DNA from: Euglena gracilis
Lineage: Eukaryota > Euglenida > Euglenophyceae > Euglenales
Assembly: GCA_039621445.1 (NCBI GenBank)
Contig: CP154954.1
Location: forward strand, 72,792,308 to 72,856,307
DNA length: 64,000 nucleotides
Direction of reading: 5' to 3'
Below, piece after piece: positions 10,986 through 21,524 of the stretch; position 1 is the first letter of the stretch, and the number at the start of each line of letters is the position of its first letter. The notes beneath the pieces were generated by a model. That model had not been told where the DNA came from and did no database searches. It was given only the letters and a program-made list of their open reading frames with translations. A program made the translations under genes and the position numbers.

Positions 10986-11345
10986 GACAATATCACATTT
11001 TGGAAACCTGGTTTTCCAAAAACGCGCAAATCGCGCAGTCGATGGACCAACAGTTGGAGATTGACGCATTCTCGTCCAAAGCACATTCTCGTTTACCCAA
11101 TTACTGGTCAAGCCATACAAATGCGTTTGATAAGTTTTGGGTGATGTGGTCATGTGGCTACACCCACCTCTGAAACTTATCCCTCTTGTTGTTGACAAGA
11201 TCCTTCGGGATCAAGCACGCGGTGTGCTACTCATTACTATATATCCCGAAGCGGAATGGTTCCAACAACTGACGTACGTCACTTTTCAGTGGTGGGATTT
11301 ACCGAACGACACCCCTTTGTTTGAAGATTTTTGTGGTGTCACGTT
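10986..11345 (+). pseudogene. DIRS/Ngaro-type post-RNase H module placed upstream of RT (element B)
   Basis: Two frames joined near 11150 give LEIDAFSSKAHSRLPNYWS, then AFDKFWVMW, PPLKLIPLVVDKILRDQA and YPEAEWFQQL. This matches the block at the end of the DIRS/Ngaro RT-RNase H region: (I/D)-x-FAS, LP, a gap, then PP-x-x-LI, an Asp-Gln/Glu helix and a P-x-WF motif. The same block in its usual place is seen in this window at 23500-23720 (ETDLFASPGSKKLPNN). Here it lies between protease and RT of a gypsy element, an unusual order suggesting recombination. Function unknown. Confidence 0.5.
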
Positions 11346-11349
11346 ATCA

Positions 11350-12144
11350 CCATTGAAGGAAATCATTTTTCGTGTTTGTTTCTTTGATGCATTCGGAACG
11401 GTTGACCACACTGACAAATTCCTACGGGATAAAGGTCAGAATGACCAAACATACCAACTATCCGCAGTGATAGAAAGCAGTGGTCAACACCCCAAGTCAC
11501 AAGAACTATGTACAAAGATCAATCGCGAATGCAGTGATGTTTTGGAACATCCTATCTATGCCCATGACATAGATCCTGCAATTCGCGGACATTTTGGTGT
11601 CTGTAAAATCGAACTCAAAGAAGGTGCACAGCCCATGCACCGAAAACTGTTTCGCTGTTCAGGCGAAAGAGAACAAGCTCTTAATACAATGATCGAAAAA
11701 CTGATTGAACGAAAATGGATCGTACCCTCCAAAAGCGAGTGGACCTCACAAGCTTTTGTGGTACCCAAGCTTCCCGATGCTTCTGGAGAGAAGAAGTGGA
11801 GACTTGTGCTGGATTACCGATATTTTAACTCACAGACAAAAGACGATCCATTTCTGTTACCACTTATCGAAGACCTGATTACAAAACAAGCGGAAAACCG
11901 CCTTTGGTCGATTTTCGACTTAGAGGATGGTTTTCACCAGATGCACTTACACCCTGATTCACAACCAGACACCGCATTTGTAACCTCCCGCGGAGTTTAC
12001 CAATGGACAGTGTTACCAATGGGTGTTAAGAATGGCACAGGCATGTTCCAAGGAATGATACAATGGATTTTACGAGACTTACCGTTTGCAATGGTATACA
12101 TTGATGACGTGCTCATAGGAACACCTCCTCCACTTACACCTTGA
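11350..12144 (+). pseudogene. Reverse transcriptase of element B
   Basis: One open frame holds all fingers-palm blocks: FGVCKIELKEGAQPMHRKLF, SEWTSQAFVVPKL, WRLVLDYRYFNSQT (motif 1-2), LWSIFDLEDGFHQM with the first catalytic Asp, TAFVTSRGVYQWTVLPMG, NGTGMFQGMI and the catalytic VYIDDVLIG box (about 12096-12122). Catalytic Asp residues are intact. The frame hits a TGA at 12142-12144, and the thumb continues in another frame from about 12150. RT copies the genomic RNA into DNA in cytoplasmic particles. Best match by motif is Ty3/gypsy, as expected from the chromodomain. Confidence 0.92.
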
Positions 12145-12149
12145 TATTC

Positions 12150-13050
12150 ACTACCGCGATATACGTTCCGTACTGACAACATTTCAAAAACATTTGAATT
12201 TCGTCAAAGGTGCGAAAATGCATTTGTTTCGCGAAACGATAAATATTTGTGGAAACATTCTGAATAACGGACAAAGGAGAGCATCTCCAAGCAAAGTCGA
12301 AGCTATAAAGAAGTGGACACCTGAAAACATCAAGACAATCACCCATTTAAAAGGATTCTTGGGTTTAGCGCAGTATTACGCGATTTACCTAAAGGATTTC
12401 CCGGAAATCGCGGTACCACTGACGCGACAACTCAACAATCGCGCTCCAGACAATACAAAGATACAATGGGATGATACAATGCGAGAATCGCTAACGACAA
12501 TTAAACAACTGATGTTGGACAACGTTGTACTTGACATTGCCGACCCGTACAAACCATACGTACTGGAGGTCGACAGCAGCCACTATGCTGTCGGCGGTGT
12601 GTTGAGTCAACATAACTCGTCCAATGAACTGCGTCCTGTGGCATTCTTCAGCAGAAAGCTACAAGGTGAAGACAGAAAAGGACAAGTCAAATGGAGCATA
12701 CGAGAAAAGCAGACGCATACCATTGTCTTTATCCTACAAAAATTCCGAAGTTGGGTCGCCAGTTCACTCGTACAAATACTAGTGTTGACAGACCATGAGT
12801 CTCTCCAATACTGGTACACCGAAGACCTGAACAAAGCCATGTCCTCAGTTGGCCGAAGATGCCGTTGGCACGAATTTTTGAGTCAATTCAACCTGGTGGT
12901 AGTTTACACACTAGGTCATACTCAAAAAGTCGCTGACCCACTCTCTCCTGCACCCTGGCATTACCCTGGTAACCCTGACGAGGGTGATGCCAAGTTCCAC
13001 GGAAGTCGCGAAGCCTACAAATTCGCAAGGCGCGCAGACGCCGCTGACAA
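12150..13050 (+). pseudogene. RT connection and RNase H domain of element B
   Basis: Same pol protein in the frame after the break near 12145. The thumb/connection has FVKGAKMHLFRETINICG and LKGFLGLAQYYAIYL (about 12345-12400). RNase H begins about 12555: YVLEVDSSHYAVGGVLSQ (first catalytic Asp), PVAFFSRKLQ, SIREKQTHTIVFILQKFRSW (Glu), ILVLTDHESLQYW (Asp), and VVVYTLGHTQKVADPLSP with the final Asp. All four acidic positions are present. RNase H removes RNA from the RNA:DNA hybrid during reverse transcription. The frame continues without a stop into the integrase zinc domain. Confidence 0.92.
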
Positions 13051-13189
13051 CCTACTTGACAACTTTCCTGTTTCGCGGATTTCGCGGCGGATGCCGATAG
13101 TCCCCGTACGGGGAAAACGACAACGCGGCAGAATACCGGGCCCCCGCCGAGTTACGCCATCGGAATCTCCATCCCCTCTCTTTTTTTGT

Positions 13190-14162
13190 CAATGGGTTTA
13201 TTACAAGGATGATTTTTACAATGATGTTGTACAAAGATTGCGTAATGGTGAATTGGTTGAGAATTATACCTTATCACCTTTACGTTTTATTTTCCGGAAT
13301 GATACTGGATACAAATACTGCATACCCTGTGACTTGGTTGATGACGTAATTTTATGTTATCACAACCAAGGGCACCCTGGGGCCCCCAAACTTCTTTCTT
13401 TGGTGGGTCGTAGGTACTGTACAACCTTGACTGAAAAATATTTGTACAAGCGCTGTTTACAAGTTTCGCAACGGTGCCAAATTTGTCAAGCTGTGAAACC
13501 GCGCAGAGGTACCCAACCTGGTTGGACTTCTTCCCCGTACCAAACGACATTTTTACTTCCCTCTGCATGGATTTTCTGGAACTTGAACCTTGCAAAGGAA
13601 CAGATGACAAAATTTACGATTACATTCCTGTTGTCGTCTGTCGGCTGAGTGGGTACATAGCAGCCATTCCATGCCAGAAAGCAGGGTTGACCGCACAAGT
13701 TTTGGCACAAATGTTTCTAGAAAGATGCATTTGCCTCATGGGTTTACCGAATGAAATCGTGTGTGATCAAGACCATTTGATTTCTTCTCGATTTTTTACA
13801 ACTCTTTGCGGTTTACTCGGAATTGAGCAGCATTTTTCTATCATTTATCGTCCAAAAGGCAATGGTCGCACTGAAGTGGCAGTGAAAGCTGTAGTCAACA
13901 TGATACGACTTTCACTGGCCGAATCGCACAATGCCTGGATACAAGTATTACCCTGGTGTTTTATATCAACACTTTACCGGGTTTGATACTACAATATTCA
14001 CCATACAAGATCGTCTTCGGACGAGACCCCCCAGCCATTGGCGACATCCCGTCAGAACGACCCGCTCGTTCTAGCGTGAGTTGCGAAACATGGTTCTCCG
14101 AAGTAGAAACCTTGCGCACGGATGTGCAAAAGCGCGTAGTCGCTATACACTTTCAAAAATAA
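13190..14162 (+). pseudogene. Integrase (HHCC zinc domain and DDE core) of element B
   Basis: Zinc-binding N-domain: YHNQGHPGAPKLL (about 13356-13395) and CQICQAVK (about 13478-13500). After a frameshift near 13510 the core runs to 13986: LCMDFLELEP (first Asp), IVCDQDHLISSRFF (second Asp) and GNGRTEVAVKAV (Glu). There are 35 residues between Asp and Glu, the canonical D35E spacing. Another frameshift near 13985 leads to SPYKIVFGRDPPAIGD; a TAA lies at 14160-14162. Integrase joins the cDNA ends to host DNA. Catalytic residues are present but the chain is broken at three places. Confidence 0.9.
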
Positions 14163-14639
14163 AAACAATTCTTACAAGACTACAAATCACCGATATACAA
14201 CCCAGGTGACCGCGTTTGGGTTCGGAACAGTAGAACCTGCATGCAATCCACGAAGTTGGACCCCCTCTGGATCGGACCATGTGAGATCCTGGATCGGTTG
14301 GGTACAAGTGGGCGCTACAAAGTCGCTTTACCCAACGGTGTCGAGGATGTGCACATGGATGACTTCAAAACATACCTGACTCCACCAAACGGTAAAACAA
14401 TACCCTGCCTCTACTTCAAACCACGGTCAAAACTGTCTGAAACAGATGATTTTGTCGTTGACAAAATTCTCGACCACAAGGTAGACAGGGGTATACACTA
14501 CTGGAAGGTGAGGTGGAAAGGTTATGGTCCCGAAGAAGACACGTCGGAACCTGCAACTAGTTTTGTTGGTTATATTCAACAAGACCGGAAACTATGGAAC
14601 AAACGAAACAACATTGATATTTCTGTATATACTTTCTAA
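14163..14639 (+). pseudogene. GPY/F module and chromodomain at the integrase C-terminus (element B)
   Basis: Reading on in the frame after the TAA: GDRVWVR, KLDPLWIGPCEILDRLG (GPY/F, about 14255-14305), YKVALPNGVEDVHMDDFK, then a chromodomain DDFVVDKILDHKVDRGIHYW / KVRWKGYGPEEDTSEPATSF (about 14445-14570), ending at a TAA at 14637-14639. Chromodomains of chromoviruses bind histone tails and steer integration to heterochromatin. Here the usual TWEP third-aromatic position is TSEP, so the cage lacks one aromatic, as in group II chromodomains. This places element B in the chromovirus lineage. Confidence 0.88.
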
Positions 14640-14959
14640 TGGATGATGTACAAAGATGTCCAAGATTTGTCCATAGCGTGGACTTTCGACAAAATGTATA
14701 ATGGGCGGATGCCAAAATGTATAACGGGCGGATGCCAAACCATTTTGTCCCTAGCGAAGGACTTTTCGCCAAAGGACTACGGTCCTGAGCCATACATTTT
14801 ACACTTGGTGCTACAATTTTGATTTTATAATTAGTGCAAACATACAAATACTTTTGTGTGTGCGCATATTTGCTCGCATGCGTACAATGATACCGTACAA
14901 TGCCTTATTACTCTGTTTCCCCACAGCTCAGGACTTGCTCTTATTTGCTTTCAATCAAG
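14640..14959. other. Intergenic region between pol and the third ORF of element B
   Basis: No ORF. Contains a direct duplication of AAATGTATAAYGGGCGGATGCCAA at about 14692-14715 and 14716-14740, and the mini-hairpin GGAC-TACG-GTCC (about 14774-14785). It could hold a promoter or splice acceptor for the downstream ORF; nothing conclusive is seen. Confidence 0.45.
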
Positions 14960-17260
14960 ATGGATGCTGGAGGAAGGGGACCTGGTCACCCATCCTCCCA
15001 ACCGTATGTTCCCCCTGGAAAACCTCCTACGGGACCCCCTCACCCACAACCTCCTTCGGGATGACAAGGACTTGCACTCCCTCGTGGAGGGCAAGTCCCC
15101 GTTCGGCATGTACAAGCTGCTTCGGCAGCAAGGCCCGTAGTGGCAGCCCCTCAGGTACAAGCTGATCCGGCAGCAAGGCCCGTTGTGGCAAATCCCCCGT
15201 GACTCAACATGCGGTTCCGCATGTTGCCCCAGAACAAACGACACTTGGTGGTATACAATCTCAACCTACGATTCCACCACAAACGGAATCTGCCTCTGAA
15301 CAGTTTGGTGCCGCAACCGCTAGTAGCAGTAGCCAACGCGCTGCTTTTGTGGCGGTAGAACAACAATACGTCCAATATGAACAACGACAATTGGCTGAAC
15401 AACTGCGTAGTCATTATTACCCCGCACAACCTCCACAAGGGCAGTATGCCGCACAACCCCCACAAGGGCAGTATGCCACACAACCAGAACCCCAAAGGCA
15501 GTATGCCGCTCCCGTGATGCCTCGGTTCCCCAAGTACATGGGTGAACTGACAACGGCTTCAACAGATACAATTCGTAACGCTCTGCGCATGTGCGCAGAG
15601 GACAGACCGGATCCCTTTATCCGAGTGATGTGGGATTCGTACTGCCGATAATTGCTTGCAGTCGCCAACAAACCTATCGCCACCTGGGACATGTGGTCCC
15701 AGAGTACGATAGCAGGTAGAATCTTCTTCCAACCCGGAGAATCCGGATTTCCAGACAATGTAACTCTCCGGGATCTGGGAGTCCTAGTCACGCCTGTGCT
15801 CCGCGGAGTGCATCCTGTGGGTGCTTACGCGGAACACATGCGCCGCTATACTCCTGAACTCACAGAAAGTGAGGTGGGTGATGTCCAAATGAACCAGTAT
15901 ACTTACCACAACAACGTTTTTCGTCTCCCCCACACATGGCGCCTGCCCGGAACTGGGAGGCTAGTATGCCATCACAATACGCTATGGAGGCCGAAGAGCC
16001 GTACGACGAAAACCATACCGACGAGATGGCCGAAGAGCCTTATGACGAGGATACCACGGCAGAACCTGAGCCGGAGTATACCATGGAAACAGACGAACCA
16101 CCTCAACCAGCCCCCCAACCAACACAACCCGTACAAGCACAACCATCTGTACAATCTCAACCGCAACCACCGACAACCAACGCCGTACCGCTGCCGGGAC
16201 CGACAGCGATACGGGTTGTCGGAGAAAACCCCCTGCGTCCCGTAGAGGACAATATTCACTATGAACGAGTGCCACAATCTGGTGATTTCGCTTACACAAG
16301 CAAAGGCGAACAATATGATCTCCTTGACAAAATTTACGAACTTGGATCCCATTTGGGAGCCATCAACGTAAAAGGAGTGGTAATGGATGGCATTGGTCCA
16401 AACTCCAAAATTTTGGGTATACCCACTTGGGCACTACCCGAAGTTTTGCGTGTGAATGCACCACCACATCCACCTGGTCCAATGGAACAACTCGCTTCGG
16501 CGTCGAATCTTGTGCCGCCAGTACCTCAACCTACTCCGGCACCACAACCAAAACCGGTACAAGCAGTATCGATTGCACAATCAACATCTACTTCGCCTGC
16601 CGCATCAGCAGCAGGATCAAACCAACCTGTACCTATACAAAGAACAGGACCCCCTGTTCAAGCCGCGCAGTCGGCACGTGCAAAAGCACCCGCACAATCT
16701 ACAATTCCTGTTCGAGCACCTCCTGTTACGACACCTTCACAACCGGCTTCGGCTGGACAGACACAACCACCTGTTGAACCGGGACAACCTTTCTCGGGTG
16801 AACCCAGGTTTGAGTCGCCAGCACAACGCGCCACCTACAAGGAAGCTCTACAACATTTCACGGCACCAGCAAAACAATACAACGTTGACGCGCGCAAACG
16901 TCCGCGTGGACCGGAGTTTGCAACACCTCCACAAACACGTCCAACGCCAGACACACAACGTCGTCGTTTGGACGACGCCCCACAAAGCGCGCATGTGCAA
17001 CGTGATCGTCAGGAAAGCGACGACCTGCCGATCCAGCCCAACGTACAACGATCTTTATACGAAACGTATCACCAACTGCGTCCAGACGAACCGTCCGATG
17101 ACATTGCTGGACATTACACCGCTGGTGTAACCGTTACAATGTGGAGAAAAACACGAGCATTCCGAAAAGACGGTGCATACCGTTGGAATGAACAAGAGCG
17201 CGAAGCCGACAGAAAGGCCAGAACGGCAAAGCGAAGGCTCACAAGCGGGTTACGACCTGG
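14960..17260 (+). pseudogene. Third ORF of element B, part 1: Pro/Gln/Ala-rich low-complexity region
   Basis: An ATG at 14960 opens a Gly/Pro-rich start. After a stop and frame change, 15199-15651 encodes SSSQRAAF, a Tyr/Gln-rich run, and QPPQGQYA repeated three times. After an in-frame TAA at 15649-15651, coding continues (WDMWSQSTIAGRIFF, about 15680-15730) to a frameshift near 15950. An acidic AEEPYDEN / AEEPYDED repeat (about 15985-16055) and a long Pro/Gln/Thr/Val-rich linker follow to 17260. No enzyme, signal peptide or membrane segment is seen. The position downstream of pol is where env or accessory genes sit, but the content is not env-like. Function unknown. Confidence 0.6.
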
Positions 17261-18400
17261 ACGTACAATTTATGATTGACCATCTGTTATGGTTCTCAGA
17301 CGGATGTGACACAATTATGCACGAGTACTATGTGGAACAACACCCTTGGCTTGTTGCTCCTGAAGTACATCACCACCTGGTCAAACTCTACAAGGAAAAA
17401 GCCCGTTGCTTTTTCTTAGACAGTACAATTTCCTGTTACGAAAGCCAGGACGGCATCGACAAATTGCCCGGTTTCTGGCAACTACTTTTCTGGCTCGGAT
17501 TCCATTGCTTGAACTTCGGTTCATTCACAATGCCCGCCAGAAAAACACACTACTTGCCACATCCAAAACTACAATACGGATGGGAGTCATCCCTTGACGC
17601 ACTGAAGAAAATGTTCGACAACATCCGAGAAATCAGACCACACGGCATACAATGGGAAGTATTCCCACTTCCAAAGGATATACAACTGGTGACACACGAA
17701 ATGTTCTGTTACAATTACCAAATTTTACTCAACGAACACTACGGCCCTCACTTTCAAGTCGTCGAAATCGACCTGACATACCCACAAAAATTTGTCGTTT
17801 GGTGCACCCACTGCCTCCACAAGTTCCCCGTGGACTTCTGGGGCTTTGGTGTGCGCGGTCGGACAACCGACCGCCCAAACGCACAAAGGGCGCAGCCCCA
17901 CCAACGGGAATGGGCGGAGGCCCAACAACAACGAAGACTACTCGGACACATTTGCTACAATCCCCTCGAAGTTAGGGAAATCGGATACGCCAGACGAAAC
18001 CACCGACAAATGCTTCTGCACATGCATACGTTCCAATGGAGAGCATGGGTATGCTATGCACTGGAAATCTACAATTTGTTTAACACGAAACAACCACTCC
18101 CACAAGAATACCTCCCTCTTCGACCTGCATGGGACGAAGACGGAAAACGAAAATACCTGAAACGCCTGTTTGGAGAAACCCTCCGAAGAGAGTACTTTGC
18201 CCCATTTTTCAAGGGCAAACGTACAAATAAGGATGGGCTGGCCATCCCAATACTGGACTGGCTTCCTCGCGGATCGGGAGGAAACAAATTTGTCGGATGG
18301 CAAAACATCCGTCTGCGACCACGTATAAAACTCCCTGAACCTCAGCCGGCGGAGTCCGAAGCAGCACAAGCTGCAGTTGAACAAACTCCAACGGCTGCAT
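17173..18400 (+). pseudogene. Third ORF of element B, part 2: uncharacterised globular domain of about 350 residues
   Basis: Single open frame, rich in Trp, Tyr, His and Phe, hence a folded domain. Landmarks: FMIDHLLWFSDGCDTIMHEY (about 17270-17330), FWQLLFWLGFHCLNFGSF, VVWCTHCLHKFPVDFWGFG with a Cys-x2-Cys-x2-His cluster (about 17797-17845), REIGYARRNHRQML, and LKRLFGETLRREYFAPFFKG (about 18155-18215). It ends at a Pro-rich hinge near 18330. I recognise no family. Together with the C-terminal zinc-binding part it looks like a nucleic-acid or chromatin protein (inference). The frame is intact for more than 1.1 kb, unlike much of the element. Confidence 0.6.
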
Positions 18401-19540
18401 CATCTACAAGGACAACAGCCAAAGCAGCAGCGAAGCCTGCAACCAAACGTTCGGAAGAACGTTTGCCACAGCCTCCACCTACACCTACAATGTCTGTGGA
18501 ACACACTCCCGTACACTCTTCAGACTCTTCGTCCGTTTCCTCTTCTGCGTCATCCAGCGATGAGGAAATGGAAGAAGGGACAGACAATGAACACAGTACA
18601 CGCTCCGTCTCCTCCGCATCTGTGGAGACTGAACCCGGAGATGCCGACGTACAACAGGCCGGACAACGCCTGCTCAAACACGACCACAAACACCATTGCC
18701 AGACGCGGAACCTGACGCGCCTACAGAATTTACAATGTCTGAAGTGCCTGCAGCGCCTTCGGCAGACGTGGTTCCACCCACTCCCGCACATGCGGAAGCT
18801 GGACGGGAAGCAACTGATGCTGAGATAATCGCATTTCGCGAACTGATCACAAGACAACAACGGGAAGGTATCGAAAGATAGCAAGACCCCGACGACTTTA
18901 TACTCATACCACCACAAGTCGGACGCACTGAAGAAAGCGTCCTCGGAGGCGTCCGAAGTGGCGTAGCCTCGATATTTGCAATGGTGCGATCGAGGTCATC
19001 CTCTTCAACGCGAAGTCCCCGTGACACGGGACTTGGCAAAGAACCCTCACAAGAAGCTACAGCTTCCACCACAGCACTGGCAGCAGACGCGGCCAGTTTT
19101 ACTCCTGATGTCCAAACACCCGAAGTAGTGACAACAACCGAATCGACTACGGTCGCAACCGTAGTGGTACACACACCTGAACAGGTGGTACCGACAGCTC
19201 CTTACGTACAACCTACCACCACACCAACCGCCAAACCTGCTCCAAAGTTGCCTGCAGAACGACCCCTTCCGCCACAAGTGAAAGAGAAAGGCAGTAAGCC
19301 TAAGGCTAAACTACAGCTTGCAGAACCATGCAAACCTGCTGAACGACACAATGAACCAAAACCACCTCCACCTGGGAGTGGTAGCAAATCAGGAAAGCGG
19401 GCGAAGACCCCAGCTGCTACCACACCAGCACCAACATACACCGAGGTGGCCGGGAAAAGCCGGGTCACTTCTACCATTCGAGGTAGAACGCGACAAGATA
19501 CAACGTCTGAGACCTCGCAAGTGGTAAACATGCCGGTTGA
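18400..19540 (+). pseudogene. Third ORF of element B, part 3: Ser/Thr/Glu/Pro-rich linker
   Basis: Disordered composition: Ala/Thr/Glu-rich, then SSDSSSVSSSASSSDEEMEE (18520-18580). A frameshift near 18690 leads to the frame of 18696-18881, an in-frame TAG lies at 18879-18881, and coding continues from 18981 with Ser/Thr/Pro/Val-rich and finally Lys/Pro-rich sequence. Acidic Ser runs are typical casein-kinase targets and of chromatin-associated proteins. It connects the globular part to the zinc-binding C-terminus. Confidence 0.5.
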
Positions 19541-20333
19541 CGATAATGCCACTCTTTGGCAAGAGGACATTATCTCCAACCTGCCGAGCGTCGAAGAACG
19601 CATTGCCATGATACAATCAGCCCGCGAACGCGGAATTCAGTTTAACAAGTGGATTGAACCACTCTTCTTCAACGACCAGAAACATTACTACTATGTTCGC
19701 CATATTTGGCGATTCTACAATGCTAGATCACCAAGAGTGTTTGCCCAATACCTTGGGGAAACATTCCTGTTTGACAATAGGCCGAATGGCCAAACAACTT
19801 GGCTCTGTACTGTTTGCCACAACATTCGTAACAGCATGCCAGCTGTGCATGTCTGTTATGCAGACAACAAACGGAAAAACTTTCATCACAATTAGTTCGT
19901 TCCAAATACAGCCGCTTTGATTTGCGGTGACTGTATCCTTACCTGGAGAAAACTGAACAACTTCCGGTGGTCGGAAGAAGACAGAGACCGTGACGTACCA
20001 GTTTTATGTGTCAACTGTCTACGGGCAGACGTATGGTTGCCCGCAGATGGAAATCTCAAGATCGAACCCGGAAGCGAGGACGTTCTGGATGATTTCCTAA
20101 ATTTCTACAAGGCAAAGCGACAAATGTACCAACACAAAAGCTTCAAGAAAGCTGAAGCTTTTGACCGAGGCGGAATCGCCTTTGACTTCCAAACTGATTC
20201 TGGCGGAATCAGACTTGCTGTGGAATGTACAAAAGGGCGATTGCCCCTACTCTTCAATGATGATGACTGGAAACGAGTCATTTACCCACTGTTTACAAAG
20301 CCTTCAACGGTTTCTGAAACCACACAACGATAA
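19541..20333 (+). pseudogene. Third ORF of element B, part 4: Cys/His-rich zinc-binding domain
   Basis: One frame interrupted by a single in-frame TAG at 19893-19895. Before it: SVEERIAMIQSARERGIQF, HYYYVRHIWRFY, then CTVCHNIRNSMPAVHVC (about 19807-19857). After it: ICGDC (about 19920) and VLCVNC (about 20003). The eight ligands, C-x2-C-x10-H-x-C, about 22 residues, C-x2-C, about 25 residues, C-x2-C, have the paired spacing of cross-brace RING/treble-clef fingers, though the order differs from classical RING. It is followed by a conserved-looking tail FDFQTDSGGIRLAVECTKG. Possible ubiquitin ligase or nucleic-acid binding; unproven. Confidence 0.5.
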
Positions 20334-20972
20334 AAAACACCTTAAGGACAGCGCCCAAGGGGGAGCCCTGCTCACCAGCCTCCTGCGGGGCCTCGAGGAA
20401 TATCCTTCCACTGCGATGGGCAGCCAGGGGTCCACACGGTGGGGCAAAACAACGACCCGCAGGTCGTGAGTTCTGCCGCGTTGACCAGTTTTGCACCGGG
20501 CGCACCGATGACTTCCTGGGGAAGACCCCCCAGAAGGGCAGAAGGATGTTTACTCCCTGAGTACCCACCCGAACGACATGGTTACAAACATTATTCAGAA
20601 TGGGTTGGCACCATTCTGAAACCACACATAACCCGCTGTGCCTGTGCATCCCGCGTGCACAACGTTCTTTTCAACGCTCTGCCTGGGATTCCACCACAGG
20701 TACCAGCAAATCATCCAAGATGGAACTATTACATATGGCCTGCAACTTTTCCAAGAGTTTTCTGGGAAAATTTGCAGCTTTACCTCCACAAGCGAGCTGA
20801 AATGCTCAGAACCGAACTGCCCAAGGAAATCCAAGAAATCAAAAGTTGGGTTATCCGACGGATCAACATGGATGATCCTGACAAGGATACCCTAGAATTA
20901 CGTCCAACTGAATTGACCTTGGTACAAGACCCACACATGGGTGAGTACTTCAAGGAAACCCGCAAACGTTGA
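20334..20972 (+). pseudogene. Third ORF of element B, part 5: C-terminal segment
   Basis: After a stop at 20331-20333 a neighbouring frame carries on (LKDSAQGGALLTSLLRGLEE, about 20337-20400), then from 20439 the original frame resumes: HYSEWVGTILKPHITRC, WNYYIWPATFPRVFWENL, ELPKEIQEIKSWVIRRI, VQDPHMGEYFKETRKR, ending with the TGA at 20970-20972. Aromatic and helical, probably folded. Continuity of style and spacing suggests it was the C-terminus of the same 6 kb ORF. No family recognised. Confidence 0.5.
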
Positions 20973-20991
20973 GGGTTTCCTTGAAGTACTC
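20943..20991. terminator. Perfect 19-bp inverted repeat over the stop codon of the third ORF
   Basis: Left arm 20943-20961 and right arm 20973-20991 are exact reverse complements (GAGTACTTCAAGGAAACCC / GGGTTTCCTTGAAGTACTC). The 11-base loop contains the TGA stop. RNA would form a long stable hairpin at the ORF end. It could be a termination, stability or packaging signal, or a foldback scar of template switching in reverse transcription. Labelled terminator by position only. Confidence 0.5.
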
Positions 20992-21524
20992 CTCCTACCC
21001 CGTACAATCAGCAACGGCTGAAATGGGCGTAGTCCCACATAATGAGCGAAGTCTCGAGCGTGAATACGCACTTCTTCATCGCGTTCAACACCGTTTCAAG
21101 ACACTGTGGCGGATCGCCTTAAGTTTGGTCGATAACATGTTGATCGCGGAGATTCAAGACTACAAAGACACTACGGTGTCAAGTAAGAAGACACACAAAG
21201 CACAGCATGCGCGCCAGAATCCTTTTGCGCTTTGTGCTCCAAACAAGGTAACCGTAATTTGGAACCAGACCATGGTATCCTGGTACTGCCTCCCTGAACC
21301 TGGGACTGTGCCTGGCATCCCGAGTGGCTTGGTCCAGAAGGGAAATCGGGCAGAGCCCTGTGAGGGGGATGTGTACCAGGCAGCCATTCTGCCATGGCAC
21401 TGTGTACAAGATACAATGGGCTACGGCCTACAATCTGGCTACGGCCGGGCTGTACACAGTGGCATGGTTAAACCATAAGACAAAGAGAGAATCTCAGAGC
21501 TAGCGAAAGCTTGGCGAAAGTAAC
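20992..21524 (+). other. 3' non-coding region of element B
   Basis: No coding signal. Near the end, CCATGGCACTGTGTACA (about 21392-21408) and TGTACACAGTGGCATGG (about 21449-21466) form a 17-bp inverted repeat with one mismatch, enclosing two short hairpins (GGGCTACGGCC, GGCTACGGCC). A purine run AAGACAAAGAGAGA (about 21477-21490) lies 35 bases before the 3' LTR and may be a displaced polypurine tract; GGCGAAAG directly abuts the LTR. Confidence 0.5.

Noticed and set aside
14960-20972. Third ORF as an envelope gene
   Set aside because: No signal peptide, no membrane helix and no surface-protein-like cysteine pattern; the composition is that of a nuclear or RNA-binding protein.
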